Positions 1 through 8,894 of a DNA stretch of 64,000 bases are shown here, one piece after another (position 1 is the stretch's first letter; each line of letters begins with the position of its first letter). Under the pieces are notes generated by a model, which saw only the letters and a list, made by a program, of their open reading frames with translations, was not told the origin of the DNA and ran no database searches. Position numbers and translations under genes: made by a program. Source of the DNA: Kangiellaceae bacterium (GTDB taxonomy: Bacteria > Pseudomonadota > Gammaproteobacteria > Enterobacterales > Kangiellaceae). The stretch is taken from the NCBI GenBank assembly GCA_026196875.1, contig JAPHTP010000048.1:1-64000 (forward strand), written 5' to 3'.

Positions 1-1070
1 ATCACTTTTATTAAACTACGGATCGGTTTAACGATGATGCTCACTGCGGTATAAATGACAAAAAGAATAACCACCAGCATGGCGATCACACTCAATGCTG
101 TGGCTTGTACTGCGTTACTCACCGGTTGATCAATGATTTCCGCGGGTAACATTAAGCCCACATTCCATTTTACCAACGGTTTTTCTAATTCGATACGATT
201 GAATACAACATAGAAATCTTCGCCTTTAAATGTGACTTTGCTAAACCCCTGTTCCTGACTCAACATTAATTGATTTAGCGCATTGAATCCTTCTGTATCC
301 GCAAAGTCACGCTCGAGCCCTTCGAGTCCATCTTTTTGTTTTCCGCCATCATCTGTAATCGATAGGTTGTGTCCGGATTGCTCGGCAAGATGTACCACTT
401 TTAGATCGGAATCTAAGAGAAATCCAAACCCTTGTTGCCGAAAACTAATTCCTTCAATCATTTGTTGGATTTGGTCGAGTTGCAGATCAACGCCGCCAAC
501 ACCAATTAACGTGCCTTGCTCGTTTTTAATCGGTGTTTGCAACACCGCTGAAATTGCCCCCGTATTGATATCAGTAGACAAAGCTCCTAAATAAAGCTTG
601 CCAACAGCGTTAGCCTCTTGCCACCAAGGGCGTTTATTGGCGTAATAAGGTCTACCGTCCGCATAAGCCGCGGTTCGTTCATTTTCTTTGAAATATTCAC
701 CGGTAAAAGCAGATGCGATAAAGGCGGAAAGCACACTAGGATCGTTGGCAACACGGACAAAATCCTTATTGACCTCAGCATATCCAGGCGATGCACTGTA
801 ATCCTTGGTCCGGTCATTCCAGTTAGAAAACCATTTTTTGATATGGGCAGAATTGACAAAGGTATCCACCACCCTGCCATATTGTGCAAAGAATGACTCG
901 ATATTACTGCTTTCTACGGCGATATAATTTTTTGCCTGTAACTCAATAGATTCCCTCGATTGACGAGCAATTTGATCTACTAAGAAATATGCCGCGATCA
1001 GCATCAAAACAGCAACGGTAGCGCCGATTAGAATTAAAGACTTTTTACGCAAAGATAAATCTTGGAACAT
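1..1070 (-). CDS. Cache-domain transmembrane sensor (partial, C-terminus outside window)
   Basis: This reading frame starts with ATG at 1070 and runs open to the window edge, giving 356 residues. It has a membrane segment at about residues 12-32, a long extracytoplasmic region, a second membrane segment at about residues 325-350, and then IVKPIRSLIK, which looks like the start of a HAMP domain. The outer region reads as a dCache sensor: RPWWQEA, and later GTLIGVGGVDLQLDQI, are the usual core strands of that fold. Proteins of this shape sense small extracellular ligands and signal to a cytoplasmic module. The output module (chemotaxis receptor, GGDEF or kinase) lies outside the window, so a methyl-accepting chemotaxis protein is only the likeliest choice. 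Confidence 0.8.
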   Translation of the reverse strand, partial: MFQDLSLRKKSLILIGATVAVLMLIAAYFLVDQIARQSRESIELQAKNYIAVESSNIESFFAQYGRVVDTFVNSAHIKKWFSNWNDRTKDYSASPGYAEVNKDFVRVANDPSVLSAFIASAFTGEYFKENERTAAYADGRPYYANKRPWWQEANAVGKLYLGALSTDINTGAISAVLQTPIKNEQGTLIGVGGVDLQLDQIQQMIEGISFRQQGFGFLLDSDLKVVHLAEQSGHNLSITDDGGKQKDGLEGLERDFADTEGFNALNQLMLSQEQGFSKVTFKGEDFYVVFNRIELEKPLVKWNVGLMLPAEIIDQPVSNAVQATALSVIAMLVVILFVIYTAVSIIVKPIRSLIKV

Positions 1071-1261
1071 AGTCCCTCGCTATAAATGTTTCTCGCTAAA
1101 TTATTATTTGTTTTTGCAAAGTGCGGCGAGCAGCCATCAGATATTGTTAACGGCAGGAAAAAGCTAAACCTTAATTATTTTAGCTATATTTTTGATTTTA
1201 TTGGCGATTGATAAGCTTTACTTTAATTTATACTGGTATGCTGAAGGACCCAGGTCTAGAA

Positions 1262-2035
1262 TTATCCTTCTTCATGGCGAAGAGTTAATACCTCGTAACC
1301 TTGCTCAGTTACCAGTATTGTATGCTCCCACTGTGCAGACAATTTTTTGTCACGCGTGATAACAGTCCAATTGTCTTTCTTTGTTTTAGTCTTGTAGGTT
1401 CCCTGGTTTATCATCGGCTCTATCGTAAAAGTCATTCCCTCTTTCAAAATTACTCCTGTTCCCGGCTTCCCAAAATGCAACACATTAGGTTCTTCGTGCA
1501 TGTTTCTTCCAATACCATGACCGCAATAATCACGCACTATACTGAATCCTTGTTTTTCTGCCGTTTGTTGGATCGCGTGCCCAACATCCCCAAGTGTTGC
1601 GCCAGGCTTTACTACCTTTATGCCTTGCCACATTGCTTTATGAGTCGTTTCGACAAGCTTTTTGGCGATTGGAGATGCGTCGGGCATCATATACATTTTG
1701 CTTGAATCACTAATAAACCCGTCCTTTTCTAAAGTAATATCGATGTTAACGATGTCGCGAGTTTTTAGTTCTCGATTGTTGGGCATGCCGTGACACACTA
1801 CTTCGTTTAAGGAAGCGTTTAAGGCAAAGGGATAGTTATACTGGCCTTTACTCGCTGGACGAGCATTAAGTTCATTTACGATATATGCTTCCACCCGATC
1901 ATTGATTTGCATGGTGGTAATACCCGGTCGAATAAACGCATCCAGCATATTGAAAACTTGAGCGAGCAAACCACCAGATTGACGCATCAATTCAATTTCG
2001 GCCTTCGACTTAATATTGATTTCAGCCACAGGCAC
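1262..2035 (-). CDS. map: Type I methionine aminopeptidase, paralogue paired with a ParD-like protein
   Basis: The 257-residue protein removes the N-terminal methionine from new proteins. The five metal ligands of the family and the substrate histidine region are all visible: D99 in NIDIT, D110 in ISDSSKM, H173 in CGHGIGRNMHEEP, E206 in FTIEP and E237 in QWEHT, with H82 in VCHGMPN. It should therefore be active. The start is GTG at 2035, and the first 14 bases overlap the end of the ParD-like gene upstream, so the two are probably translationally coupled. The housekeeping map gene normally lies next to rpsB or glnD, so this is probably a second copy. Whether it acts as the partner of the ParD-like protein is inference. 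Confidence 0.93.
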   Translation of the reverse strand: MPVAEINIKSKAEIELMRQSGGLLAQVFNMLDAFIRPGITTMQINDRVEAYIVNELNARPASKGQYNYPFALNASLNEVVCHGMPNNRELKTRDIVNIDITLEKDGFISDSSKMYMMPDASPIAKKLVETTHKAMWQGIKVVKPGATLGDVGHAIQQTAEKQGFSIVRDYCGHGIGRNMHEEPNVLHFGKPGTGVILKEGMTFTIEPMINQGTYKTKTKKDNWTVITRDKKLSAQWEHTILVTEQGYEVLTLRHEEG

Positions 2036-2282
2036 TCGCTCGTAGTTTATTCTTTTCTGATTTATTGGGCTCGATTTTCTCTCTGAAGGCGGAAGCAGCG
2101 ATAACTTCTTCTTGTTGTAGTAAGAGTGTAATTAACTCGTTGAAAGATCTGTCGGGATTGCTCTCAGCGTACATTCCCATCTTAATCCAGAACTCCGCTT
2201 GAGCATTAATAGAGCGTGACATGACATTGCTGGCTTTACGAATTTCTTCGTGTAGTTCTTCTGAGATTTTTAAAATACCCAT
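2022..2282 (-). CDS. ParD-like antitoxin-family protein
   Basis: This 86-residue protein carries the signature of the ParD-like (former DUF3423) family: an N-terminal ISEELHEEIRKAS stretch followed by SRSINAQAEFWIKMGMYAE. These resemble the strand and helices of ribbon-helix-helix DNA-binding antitoxins. It overlaps the start of the aminopeptidase gene by 14 bases, and a perfect 11-bp inverted repeat lies about 20 bases upstream of its ATG, as expected for an autoregulated antitoxin operon. No classical ParE or other toxin gene is next to it. The partner in the operon is methionine aminopeptidase, so its real role is open. Little Shine-Dalgarno sequence is seen. Confidence 0.8.
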   Translation of the reverse strand: MGILKISEELHEEIRKASNVMSRSINAQAEFWIKMGMYAESNPDRSFNELITLLLQQEEVIAASAFREKIEPNKSEKNKLRASACG

Positions 2283-2301
2283 AAAAAGTTCAATAGCTCA
2301 A

Positions 2302-2331
2302 AATATATGATTCATATATAAATCATATATT
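2302..2331. promoter_or_regulatory. Perfect 11-bp inverted repeat, putative operator of the parD-like/map operon
   Basis: AATATATGATT and its exact complement AATCATATATT are separated by eight bases (CATATATA). The element lies 20-49 bases upstream of the ParD-like start codon, where a promoter for that operon should be. Ribbon-helix-helix antitoxins typically bind such palindromes and repress their own operon. Binding by the ParD-like protein is inferred. Confidence 0.6.
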
Positions 2332-2510
2332 CCTTATCTCAGTATTTCAAGGGGTAAAACTAGTATGCAGGCTCTTTAGTATGGAGGTAAGCTTTACACT
2401 TTTTCGAAGCCCAATAAATGATGACCTTGTAAGTATGCCATTTACCCTGGGATAGCTGGTGAGTAATCACCTATGTTCCAACCTCGCTCGCCGATCTGTC
2501 TTATCATGAG

Positions 2511-3029
2511 CTAACATTCCATTATTTTTCGTCGTCTTAACTCGTCAAGCTGCTTCTCTTTGCGGGCATAAGTGCGCGCGCGCATCCTTTCTTTTAGTTC
2601 TTTTTGTAGTTTATTTATTTGTTGAGTTAGCTGATCACACACAGTGTTAGCAGCTGAAGTTTGGCTTTTCTGTCGAGATTGATAAGTTGGTACGACTCGA
2701 TTTGTTTTTTTAAATTTAGTGGTGGAAACCGCTTCAACTGTAATCTTTTCGTTATTCGCTTGCGAACCTTCCGGTGGCTTATCGGAAAAATGAATTTTTC
2801 CGTTTTCATCAGTCCATTTATACATCTGAACTTTTTGGGGTTCCTGGTTATCTAGGGGGTCCTGGTTAGCTTTTTTAACCGGTTGATGAGGCGGATTAAT
2901 TGGGGCAGGCGGATCGGCTTGCTCGCTTTGCACAATTTGTTGGTTTAACTGCAGTTGACTATTCTTAGCAATGTAGACCGCAGCAAAGGCAAGGCCGATA
3001 AATATAAGGGGAATTAAAATCTTAGACAT
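2511..3029 (-). CDS. DUF4124 domain protein, membrane-anchored or secreted
   Basis: The 172-residue protein begins with a hydrophobic segment (residues 4-20), then a Pro- and Gln-rich linker, then the DUF4124 hallmark MYKWTDENGKIHFSDKPP at about residues 69-86. The C-terminal third is Lys/Arg/Gln-rich and likely a coiled coil. Members of this family are periplasmic or envelope proteins of unknown function in Proteobacteria. The gene stands alone, with about 180 bases to the divergent radical SAM gene and 228 bases to the parD-like gene. Confidence 0.82.
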   Translation of the reverse strand: MSKILIPLIFIGLAFAAVYIAKNSQLQLNQQIVQSEQADPPAPINPPHQPVKKANQDPLDNQEPQKVQMYKWTDENGKIHFSDKPPEGSQANNEKITVEAVSTTKFKKTNRVVPTYQSRQKSQTSAANTVCDQLTQQINKLQKELKERMRARTYARKEKQLDELRRRKIMEC

Positions 3030-3210
3030 TCATAATCCTTAGGCTCTATTAATCTATTCTAACTTAAATCCTCAAGTATGCACGCTAATTAGGACAAAAG
3101 AGATGTCTTCTGTTTGACTATTTATCCACTACGCATGGCTTACTATACACCAACCCAATAACTACTTATATAAGTAGCATTTATAATTAATTGCGAGTAA
3201 AATAAGCACA

Positions 3211-4320
3211 ATGAATCCTCGCAAATTCAAAACTCGTGCAACCCCATCCAACATCTCTCATCGGTTTGATAAGTGTGAATCAATATCAATTAGCCAATTA
3301 GACATAGAAGGTGACTGGTGGTACCAAGACGAATTGGAGGAGCCACAAGATTCAACTGAATTAATAAAGGAAAAATGTAAAAGCATTATTTCGAGCAATC
3401 AATCACCAGACGTCCCCTTCAATAAAAGTATCAACCCATATCGGGGGTGTGAGCATGGCTGTATCTATTGTTACGCACGGCCTTCACATGCTTACTGGGA
3501 CTTATCACCCGGCTATGACTTTGAATCGAAGATAATTTATAAAGTCAATGCAGCTGAGCTGCTTGAAGAAAAATTTAATTCCCGTAACTATCAATGTGAG
3601 CCTGTTTGCATTGGTGCAAACACCGATGGTTATCAACCCGTCGAAAAGCAACTCAAAATTACCCGTCAGATTTTGGAATTATGTTTGGATTATCAACATC
3701 CTGTGTCAATAATCACTAAGAGCCAACTAATTAACCGCGATCTCGACTTGCTGTCAGCTTTGGCGGAAAAGAACCTCACCTCAGTTGCAATTAGTGTAAC
3801 TACCTTAGATAACGCCTTAAAAAGAAGGTTGGAGCCTAGAACCTCTTCACCCAGAGCTCGATTAATGACTATTAGAAATCTGTCGCTTGCTAGTGTTCCG
3901 GTTACAGCACTAGTTGCACCGATAATTCCGGGGTTAAATGATGATGAACTCGAGATTATTTTAAGGCGAGTATCAGAAAATGGCGCATCCACTGCAGCTT
4001 ATATCATGCTGCGCTTACCATTCGAAGTAAGAACGCTATTTGTGGAATGGTTGGAACGCAACTATCCCATGAGAAAACAAAAAGTCCTTAACTATCTTGC
4101 ATCGCTAAGAAATGACAAGCTCAACGATCCAGAGTTCGGTAGCCGCATGTCCGGCCAAGGTGTATTTGCGGAGTTAATCCGACAAAGGTTTGAATTGGCT
4201 TGCAAGAAATACGGTCTTTTAAAAAGAACAGAGGTAAAACTGGAGACACAATTATTTCGGCCAAAGCGCAACGTGCAAAAGCATAAAAAGCTAAACGAGC
4301 AGCAACTGACGCTTTTTTAG
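3211..4320 (+). CDS. PA0069-family radical SAM protein
   Basis: The 369-residue protein holds the iron-sulfur cluster motif C80-EHG-C84-IY-C87, followed by ARPSHAYWDLSPGYDFE, which is typical of the PA0069/SplB-like group of radical SAM enzymes. These enzymes cleave S-adenosylmethionine to start radical chemistry. The substrate of PA0069-type proteins is not known to me, and they are relatives of, not the same as, spore photoproduct lyase. The length is as usual for the family. It is a single gene, divergent from the DUF4124 gene. Confidence 0.9.
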   Translation: MNPRKFKTRATPSNISHRFDKCESISISQLDIEGDWWYQDELEEPQDSTELIKEKCKSIISSNQSPDVPFNKSINPYRGCEHGCIYCYARPSHAYWDLSPGYDFESKIIYKVNAAELLEEKFNSRNYQCEPVCIGANTDGYQPVEKQLKITRQILELCLDYQHPVSIITKSQLINRDLDLLSALAEKNLTSVAISVTTLDNALKRRLEPRTSSPRARLMTIRNLSLASVPVTALVAPIIPGLNDDELEIILRRVSENGASTAAYIMLRLPFEVRTLFVEWLERNYPMRKQKVLNYLASLRNDKLNDPEFGSRMSGQGVFAELIRQRFELACKKYGLLKRTEVKLETQLFRPKRNVQKHKKLNEQQLTLF

Positions 4321-4427
4321 TTACATCAAACTTATCTTCGCCCCCATTGAATACAAAGTCGAATAAATGGAAAAGTAACGCTCTGTACAAAAAATAGCGG
4401 CTAGCTTCTACTTGCCCGAGCCATCAT

Positions 4428-4792
4428 TTAAAAAGGCGCTCGAGGAACAATATTCGCTGCACTTAAACTCGGTTTCGATTTTGGGTTGGGATCTTTATTC
4501 AAATACTGAAGCGTTGCCAAATACCCCGCAATTGAAAAAGTGCTGGTATGCGGTAATGGAGCAGGTCCATATTCTTTTCGCCAATTTAAACAGACATCCT
4601 GTGAGTTATGATTACCGATACAGAGACCACCGCCGATCGATATTACGTAGTGAAGCCCGGCCTTTCCTCTTAAAAAGCGAACGAAATAACCAGGGGGAAT
4701 TTCTTTTGCCTGTTTCAAAGAGGTAATAGGTAGATTCCAGTTCCAAGGCTTAGGTAAAGCATAATTAAAACGGGTAATAATTTAATATTCAT
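4428..4792 (-). pseudogene. Small secreted protein of unknown family, apparently frameshifted
   Basis: ATG at 4792 is preceded by an excellent AGGAG (4801-4805) and encodes a signal-peptide-like MNIKLLPVLIMLYLSLG, but this frame stops at 4715-4717. One frame over, the strand is open from about residue 5 of that leader to 4428 and reads as real protein: NYALPKPWNWNLPITSLKQ, then about 85 residues with IGGGLCIGNHN and a Pro/Ser-rich end. A single-base shift would fuse the two. Alternatively the first frame is a 25-residue leader peptide and the second starts at TTG 4718, whose TTGA overlaps the leader's stop. No family was recognised. The opposite-strand frame here looks like a shadow. Bases 4793-5071 hold nothing convincing beyond the Shine-Dalgarno. 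Confidence 0.45.
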
Positions 4793-5071
4793 CAATACTG
4801 CTCCTAGAGATTGAAATTGGGCTCGAAATCACTTGGGAATTACATATGCTCTTACAGGGAGAGAATTCGTAAGGTTAGTGATATTGATATCACGACACCT
4901 CAGGTTAAAGAGATAGCTGTACAGATGGTGAATAACAGCGTGTCAATGGTGCACTTTGCGGTATCAAAGGAGATCTCGACAGGTAGATACGGGCGCAGAA
5001 TGCCTATATTATTGATGGCTAGGTAGAAACAGATAGAAAAGGCTTTGGCGGCAAATAGATTGAATAAGAAT

Positions 5072-6106
5072 ATGATTGGAATTCAGCGTAAAGCAAAATT
5101 GAACGATTTGATTTTTTTGGTACTTTGGCCATGGTTTTTTATTTTCCTTGTATCCACTATTTTGTATTTGCTCGACGTCCTTACATTTTCAATTTTTCTG
5201 CAAGCGGCGTTGAAGATCTGGGGGATTTTTGTTGTTAGTTTCATTTTATTTAATCTTATTGAACGATTGCTGCATAAGCCGCTTAAAGGAGCAATTGGTT
5301 TGCACGGCTGGCTTTTAAAACCACTGATAACCGTTATTCTATTTATCTGTGTTGCGCCAATAGTGGACGTTGAGTTTGAGCCTAACTTACCGAATGTTAA
5401 AATAGTACCACTCGTAATTATTTTTCTAGTGTCCCTTATATTCGTTGCATCGATGTACATTCTAAAACAAAGAGAAAATTTTTATCATTCCCAACTACAT
5501 GCACAACAAGTAGAGTTGCAAGTACTCAAAATGCAGTCTAACCCTCATTTTTTATTCAATACACTGAACTTAATTGCCAACGAAGTCACTCAACATCCTG
5601 TAAAGGCCAAAGAACTCATTTACAACCTTTCTGATTTACTACGAGACACGGTCAAACTTTCAAAAGAACAGTGGGTCACCCTGGAAGATGAATTGCGATT
5701 GGCAGAACTATATTTACTCCTACAACAAAAGCGATTTGAAGATCGTCTCACATTCGATATCGACTGCCCCTCAGATTTAAATGATACGTTAGTTCCATCT
5801 CTAATTTTACTTCCTAGTGTAGAAAATGCGATCAAGCACGGTGTTGAGCCCTACGCTAAACAGGCACACGTAAGCATTAACGTAGAACAAATGAATAGCA
5901 ATCTAGAAATAGAAATTCTGGATACCGGAAAACCATTTGATGAAAAACAAGTAAAAAATGGCGACGGACTGCGCATATTAGCCGACACTCTTCAGTTGTG
6001 TTTTAATGGCAATTATTCCATGCAATTGACCTCTTGCAATGAGGGGGCCAGTATGAAAATTTCTTTTCCAGTAACTAACTCTCAACTAAAAACAAAGCAA
6101 AAATAA
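5072..6106 (+). CDS. LytS/AlgZ-type sensor histidine kinase
   Basis: The protein has about four membrane helices in the first 135 residues and no clear periplasmic domain. The His_kinase (PF06580) block follows, with the phospho-accepting histidine in SNPHFLFNTLN (H159 from this start), then an HATPase domain with the N box VENAIKHGVEPYA. Such kinases phosphorylate LytTR response regulators, and one follows directly: the stop TAA overlaps the next ATG (TAATG). The start is uncertain. TTG codons at 5045 and 5060 are in frame; ATG 5072 was chosen because MIGIQRKAKLND directly precedes the first helix. Confidence 0.88.
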   Translation: MIGIQRKAKLNDLIFLVLWPWFFIFLVSTILYLLDVLTFSIFLQAALKIWGIFVVSFILFNLIERLLHKPLKGAIGLHGWLLKPLITVILFICVAPIVDVEFEPNLPNVKIVPLVIIFLVSLIFVASMYILKQRENFYHSQLHAQQVELQVLKMQSNPHFLFNTLNLIANEVTQHPVKAKELIYNLSDLLRDTVKLSKEQWVTLEDELRLAELYLLLQQKRFEDRLTFDIDCPSDLNDTLVPSLILLPSVENAIKHGVEPYAKQAHVSINVEQMNSNLEIEILDTGKPFDEKQVKNGDGLRILADTLQLCFNGNYSMQLTSCNEGASMKISFPVTNSQLKTKQK

Positions 6107-6870
6107 TGGTGATACCGACGAACATGAAAACCGTTATTATCGTAGATGATGAACCAGCATCAAGGCAAAGCTTAAAAGAGGTAATTGATACGTTTGATGA
6201 ATTACGAATTATCGCTCAGATAGCCGATGGCAAATCGGCAATCGAACAAATTAAGACGAAATGCCCGGATATCGTTTTCCTAGATATTGAGATGCCGGAA
6301 GTGTCGGGGTTTGAAATTGCAAAAGCAACGCGGGAAGTTAATTACCAATTGGTCTTTTTAACCGCTTACGAGCAATACGCATTACAAGCATTTGAAACTA
6401 ACGCAATTGATTATTTGGTAAAGCCTGCTCGTCCCGAATTAATTTCACGAAGCATTCACAAAATGTTACGGCAAGAAATTTATGCACTTGGCCAAAAAGA
6501 ACAGACAACAGCAACTAATCGACTAGTACTGAGTGATTACAGCCAACAAAAATTAATTGATTACGACCATATTAATTATATTGAGAGTATCGGGCGTTAT
6601 CGTCGCATTCATCTTACTGAAGACGGCATCAAAATTCATAATTTAGAAACGCTGATCTCAGATACAACACTGGATGAGTTTTGCGGAAAATTACCGGAAG
6701 ATATATTTTATCGATTACATCGAAGCTACATTATTAACAGCAACAGAATGATCGAATTAAAACCACAATCACGGCGCCACTTTGTCAGGTTGATTGGCAC
6801 AAACACGTTAATCCCTGTCTCTCGCAGCTTCCTCCCTGTCCTAAGGAAGCGGTTGAAAAACACGGAGTAA
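6106..6870 (+). CDS. LytTR-family response regulator
   Basis: This is a 254-residue two-domain regulator. The receiver domain spans residues 8-125 with acidic pair D14-D15, phosphorylation site D60 in FLDIEMP, and a conserved lysine in DYLVKPARP. A LytTR DNA-binding domain covers about residues 145-250 (YIESIGRYRRIH; FYRLHRSYIIN; LIPVSRSF). It is phosphorylated by the kinase encoded upstream, with which it shares a base, and should bind DNA as a transcription factor. ATG at 6124 (MKTVIIVDDE) is an alternative start. The target could be the hydrolase gene 300 bases downstream, but nothing in the sequence proves that. Confidence 0.92.
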   Translation: MVIPTNMKTVIIVDDEPASRQSLKEVIDTFDELRIIAQIADGKSAIEQIKTKCPDIVFLDIEMPEVSGFEIAKATREVNYQLVFLTAYEQYALQAFETNAIDYLVKPARPELISRSIHKMLRQEIYALGQKEQTTATNRLVLSDYSQQKLIDYDHINYIESIGRYRRIHLTEDGIKIHNLETLISDTTLDEFCGKLPEDIFYRLHRSYIINSNRMIELKPQSRRHFVRLIGTNTLIPVSRSFLPVLRKRLKNTE

Positions 6871-7166
6871 TGCAACGAGTTAACTTTAACCCTTCATTAG
6901 GCCGTCTAAAAAAATCTGCCAAGTTTTTTGCTATTATCCCCTCACTCCCAGGCAAAAAAATTAATTATAAATGATTTTCTATTGTTCATCTGTTTCACTA
7001 TAAAGCCTCGAATTATTGAATAAAGCTAAGAAAAACATAATTCACACGTACTTATGCACCATTGACACTCTCGACACTATTGATGAAATCTCTTCATTGC
7101 TAGATTGAATGCTATAGAGCGCTATAAATGTGCCCAGTCGATCTAAAATACAGAGAGATATAATTC

Positions 7167-8894
7167 ATGAGTAACATTAAGCTTACGATATCTTTAACAT
7201 TCTGTGTGCTTCTTGCAACATATAGTAGTAATAGCATCAGCAGTAATGATAACAATTGTTATTCTGAGCCCAAGATAATGACAACAGCAGACGGAATAGA
7301 ATTTGTCCGCACGCCTGATATCTGCTTTCAGTCATTACCAGATTGGCCATACCAAGCCAAATATGTGGAAATTGATGGGTTACGGCAGGCTTATATTGAT
7401 GAAGGAGATCCTGACGGTCCATTAGTTTTATTGTTACATGGACAACCTTCTTGGTCATACCTTTATCACAAAATGATTCCTATACTTAGCGCCGGGGGAT
7501 TCCGAGTGATAGCCATGGATCATTTGGGTATGGGGCGCTCAGATAAACCTATCAATATCGGTGATTATAGCTACCTCGGCCATCACGTCCGTTTGGAGCG
7601 ATTTATTAAGGCGCTTGAGCTTCGCGACATTAATTTATTTGCACAAGATTGGGGAAGTCTCATAGGTCTACGAGTTGCTGGAATGAATCCCGACTGGTTT
7701 GCTCGTATCGTCGTAGCCAACGGAACCCTCCCCTTGATTGCGGCGGATAAACAACCTTTTCCAGCTGTCCAAAATCCTGATGAAATGGTAGAACTTCAAG
7801 ACTTCTTTGGCGGCATTCCTGCACAACAGAAGCCCTACTATGCCGATTGTAATTTGATATCTGATCCTGCCAGCGGTAACTTTGCTGATTGGATAAATTA
7901 CGCTATGAAGGGCAGTTCTTTTAAACCCTCTTCAGTCGTCGAAGCCTTAACCTGGCTCGATCTGCCCAACAATGTAGCCGCCGCATATGATGCGCCTTTT
8001 CCGACTAGAAAATACATGGCCGGTCCACGTTCATTTCCGTCATTGATCAATGAACTATCTGGAATAAACGATGAAGCCTGGGTCGGTCTCAGTAAATTCG
8101 AAAAACCATTTTTAACCCTTTGGGCAGCGAATGATCCGGGTTCGCTAGGTACCTGTGAAACCCAACAGTCGTTAGTAAATAGAGTTCCAGGGGCTCGCGG
8201 TCTACCGCATAAGAGACTAGAAGCAGCAAGCCATTTCTTACAGGAAGATCAAGGTGAAATGATAGCCAAGTCTTTAATAAAATTTTTCTCCAATGTGCCG
8301 CTACGTAAAGGTGATCGCTATTGTGAAATTCTGTTGGCCAAGTTGAAATTTTTCGCTATTGAAGCGGAAGTTTGGGGTACACCCGGACTCAACTACTGCC
8401 CCGCAGACAGTTGGGATGCATTGGATGCAAAAGCTATAAAAAAAGAGACTGGCTCGCAAGCAGTGATAATGAACGGTCCTCGTTACTGGTTGGTCAACAC
8501 CACAAGTGGCAGCAAAATTTCTGATGAATATAAGATGTTTGGAGATTTAAAAACTCGATTATTAGCAAAAGTTAAAATTGATCCATCGAATGCAGGCAAA
8601 GCACCTTACACAGAAAGAAAAGTATCACGTTCTACCATTTATACTTTCAATGGCGGTGAAGAAATCTATGAACTTACGTCACCCAATGGAGATGTTTATG
8701 TTATGCAAGCGATGTCTCAAACTGTCAATGCCAACTTAACTATGTCAGACCTGACGACATTAAATTCGTTACTCAATTTGCCCGACGGATGGACTTATAC
8801 CGCGCGAAGGCTAAAAGAAAACCTTGTGTTAACCGCCGATGGAGAAGCCACTGTGATTCAAGATGAACTGGCTAACACCTATCAGCGACGCTAA
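7167..8894 (+). CDS. Haloalkane-dehalogenase-like alpha/beta hydrolase, secreted, left paralogue
   Basis: The 575-residue protein has a signal sequence, then an alpha/beta-hydrolase domain (about residues 65-375) closest to class-I haloalkane dehalogenases: HGQPSWSYLY (91-100), GMGRSDKP, nucleophile D161 followed by halide-binding W162 (AQDWGSLIGL), acid D323 (WAANDPGS) and base H356 (ASHFLQ). Such enzymes displace halide from haloalkanes through an alkyl-enzyme ester. The true substrate is unknown, and an epoxide or ester is possible. A second domain (about 380-575) carries NYCPADSWDALD, AVIMNGPRYWLVN and VYVMQAMSQ, a region I do not know as part of dehalogenases. Compared with the right copy, the lipobox cysteine is replaced by Y19 (LLATYSS), so this copy is probably soluble in the periplasm or exported rather than a lipoprotein. 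Confidence 0.85.
   Translation: MSNIKLTISLTFCVLLATYSSNSISSNDNNCYSEPKIMTTADGIEFVRTPDICFQSLPDWPYQAKYVEIDGLRQAYIDEGDPDGPLVLLLHGQPSWSYLYHKMIPILSAGGFRVIAMDHLGMGRSDKPINIGDYSYLGHHVRLERFIKALELRDINLFAQDWGSLIGLRVAGMNPDWFARIVVANGTLPLIAADKQPFPAVQNPDEMVELQDFFGGIPAQQKPYYADCNLISDPASGNFADWINYAMKGSSFKPSSVVEALTWLDLPNNVAAAYDAPFPTRKYMAGPRSFPSLINELSGINDEAWVGLSKFEKPFLTLWAANDPGSLGTCETQQSLVNRVPGARGLPHKRLEAASHFLQEDQGEMIAKSLIKFFSNVPLRKGDRYCEILLAKLKFFAIEAEVWGTPGLNYCPADSWDALDAKAIKKETGSQAVIMNGPRYWLVNTTSGSKISDEYKMFGDLKTRLLAKVKIDPSNAGKAPYTERKVSRSTIYTFNGGEEIYELTSPNGDVYVMQAMSQTVNANLTMSDLTTLNSLLNLPDGWTYTARRLKENLVLTADGEATVIQDELANTYQRR

Noticed and set aside
4412-4726. Plus-strand ORF of 104 codons
   Set aside because: It has no ribosome-binding site and its translation looks like the shadow of the minus-strand frame, which has a Shine-Dalgarno and signal peptide.
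4811-5026. Plus-strand ORF of 71 codons starting with TTG
   Set aside because: No ribosome-binding site and no recognisable fold. It may be chance, and was not listed as a gene.
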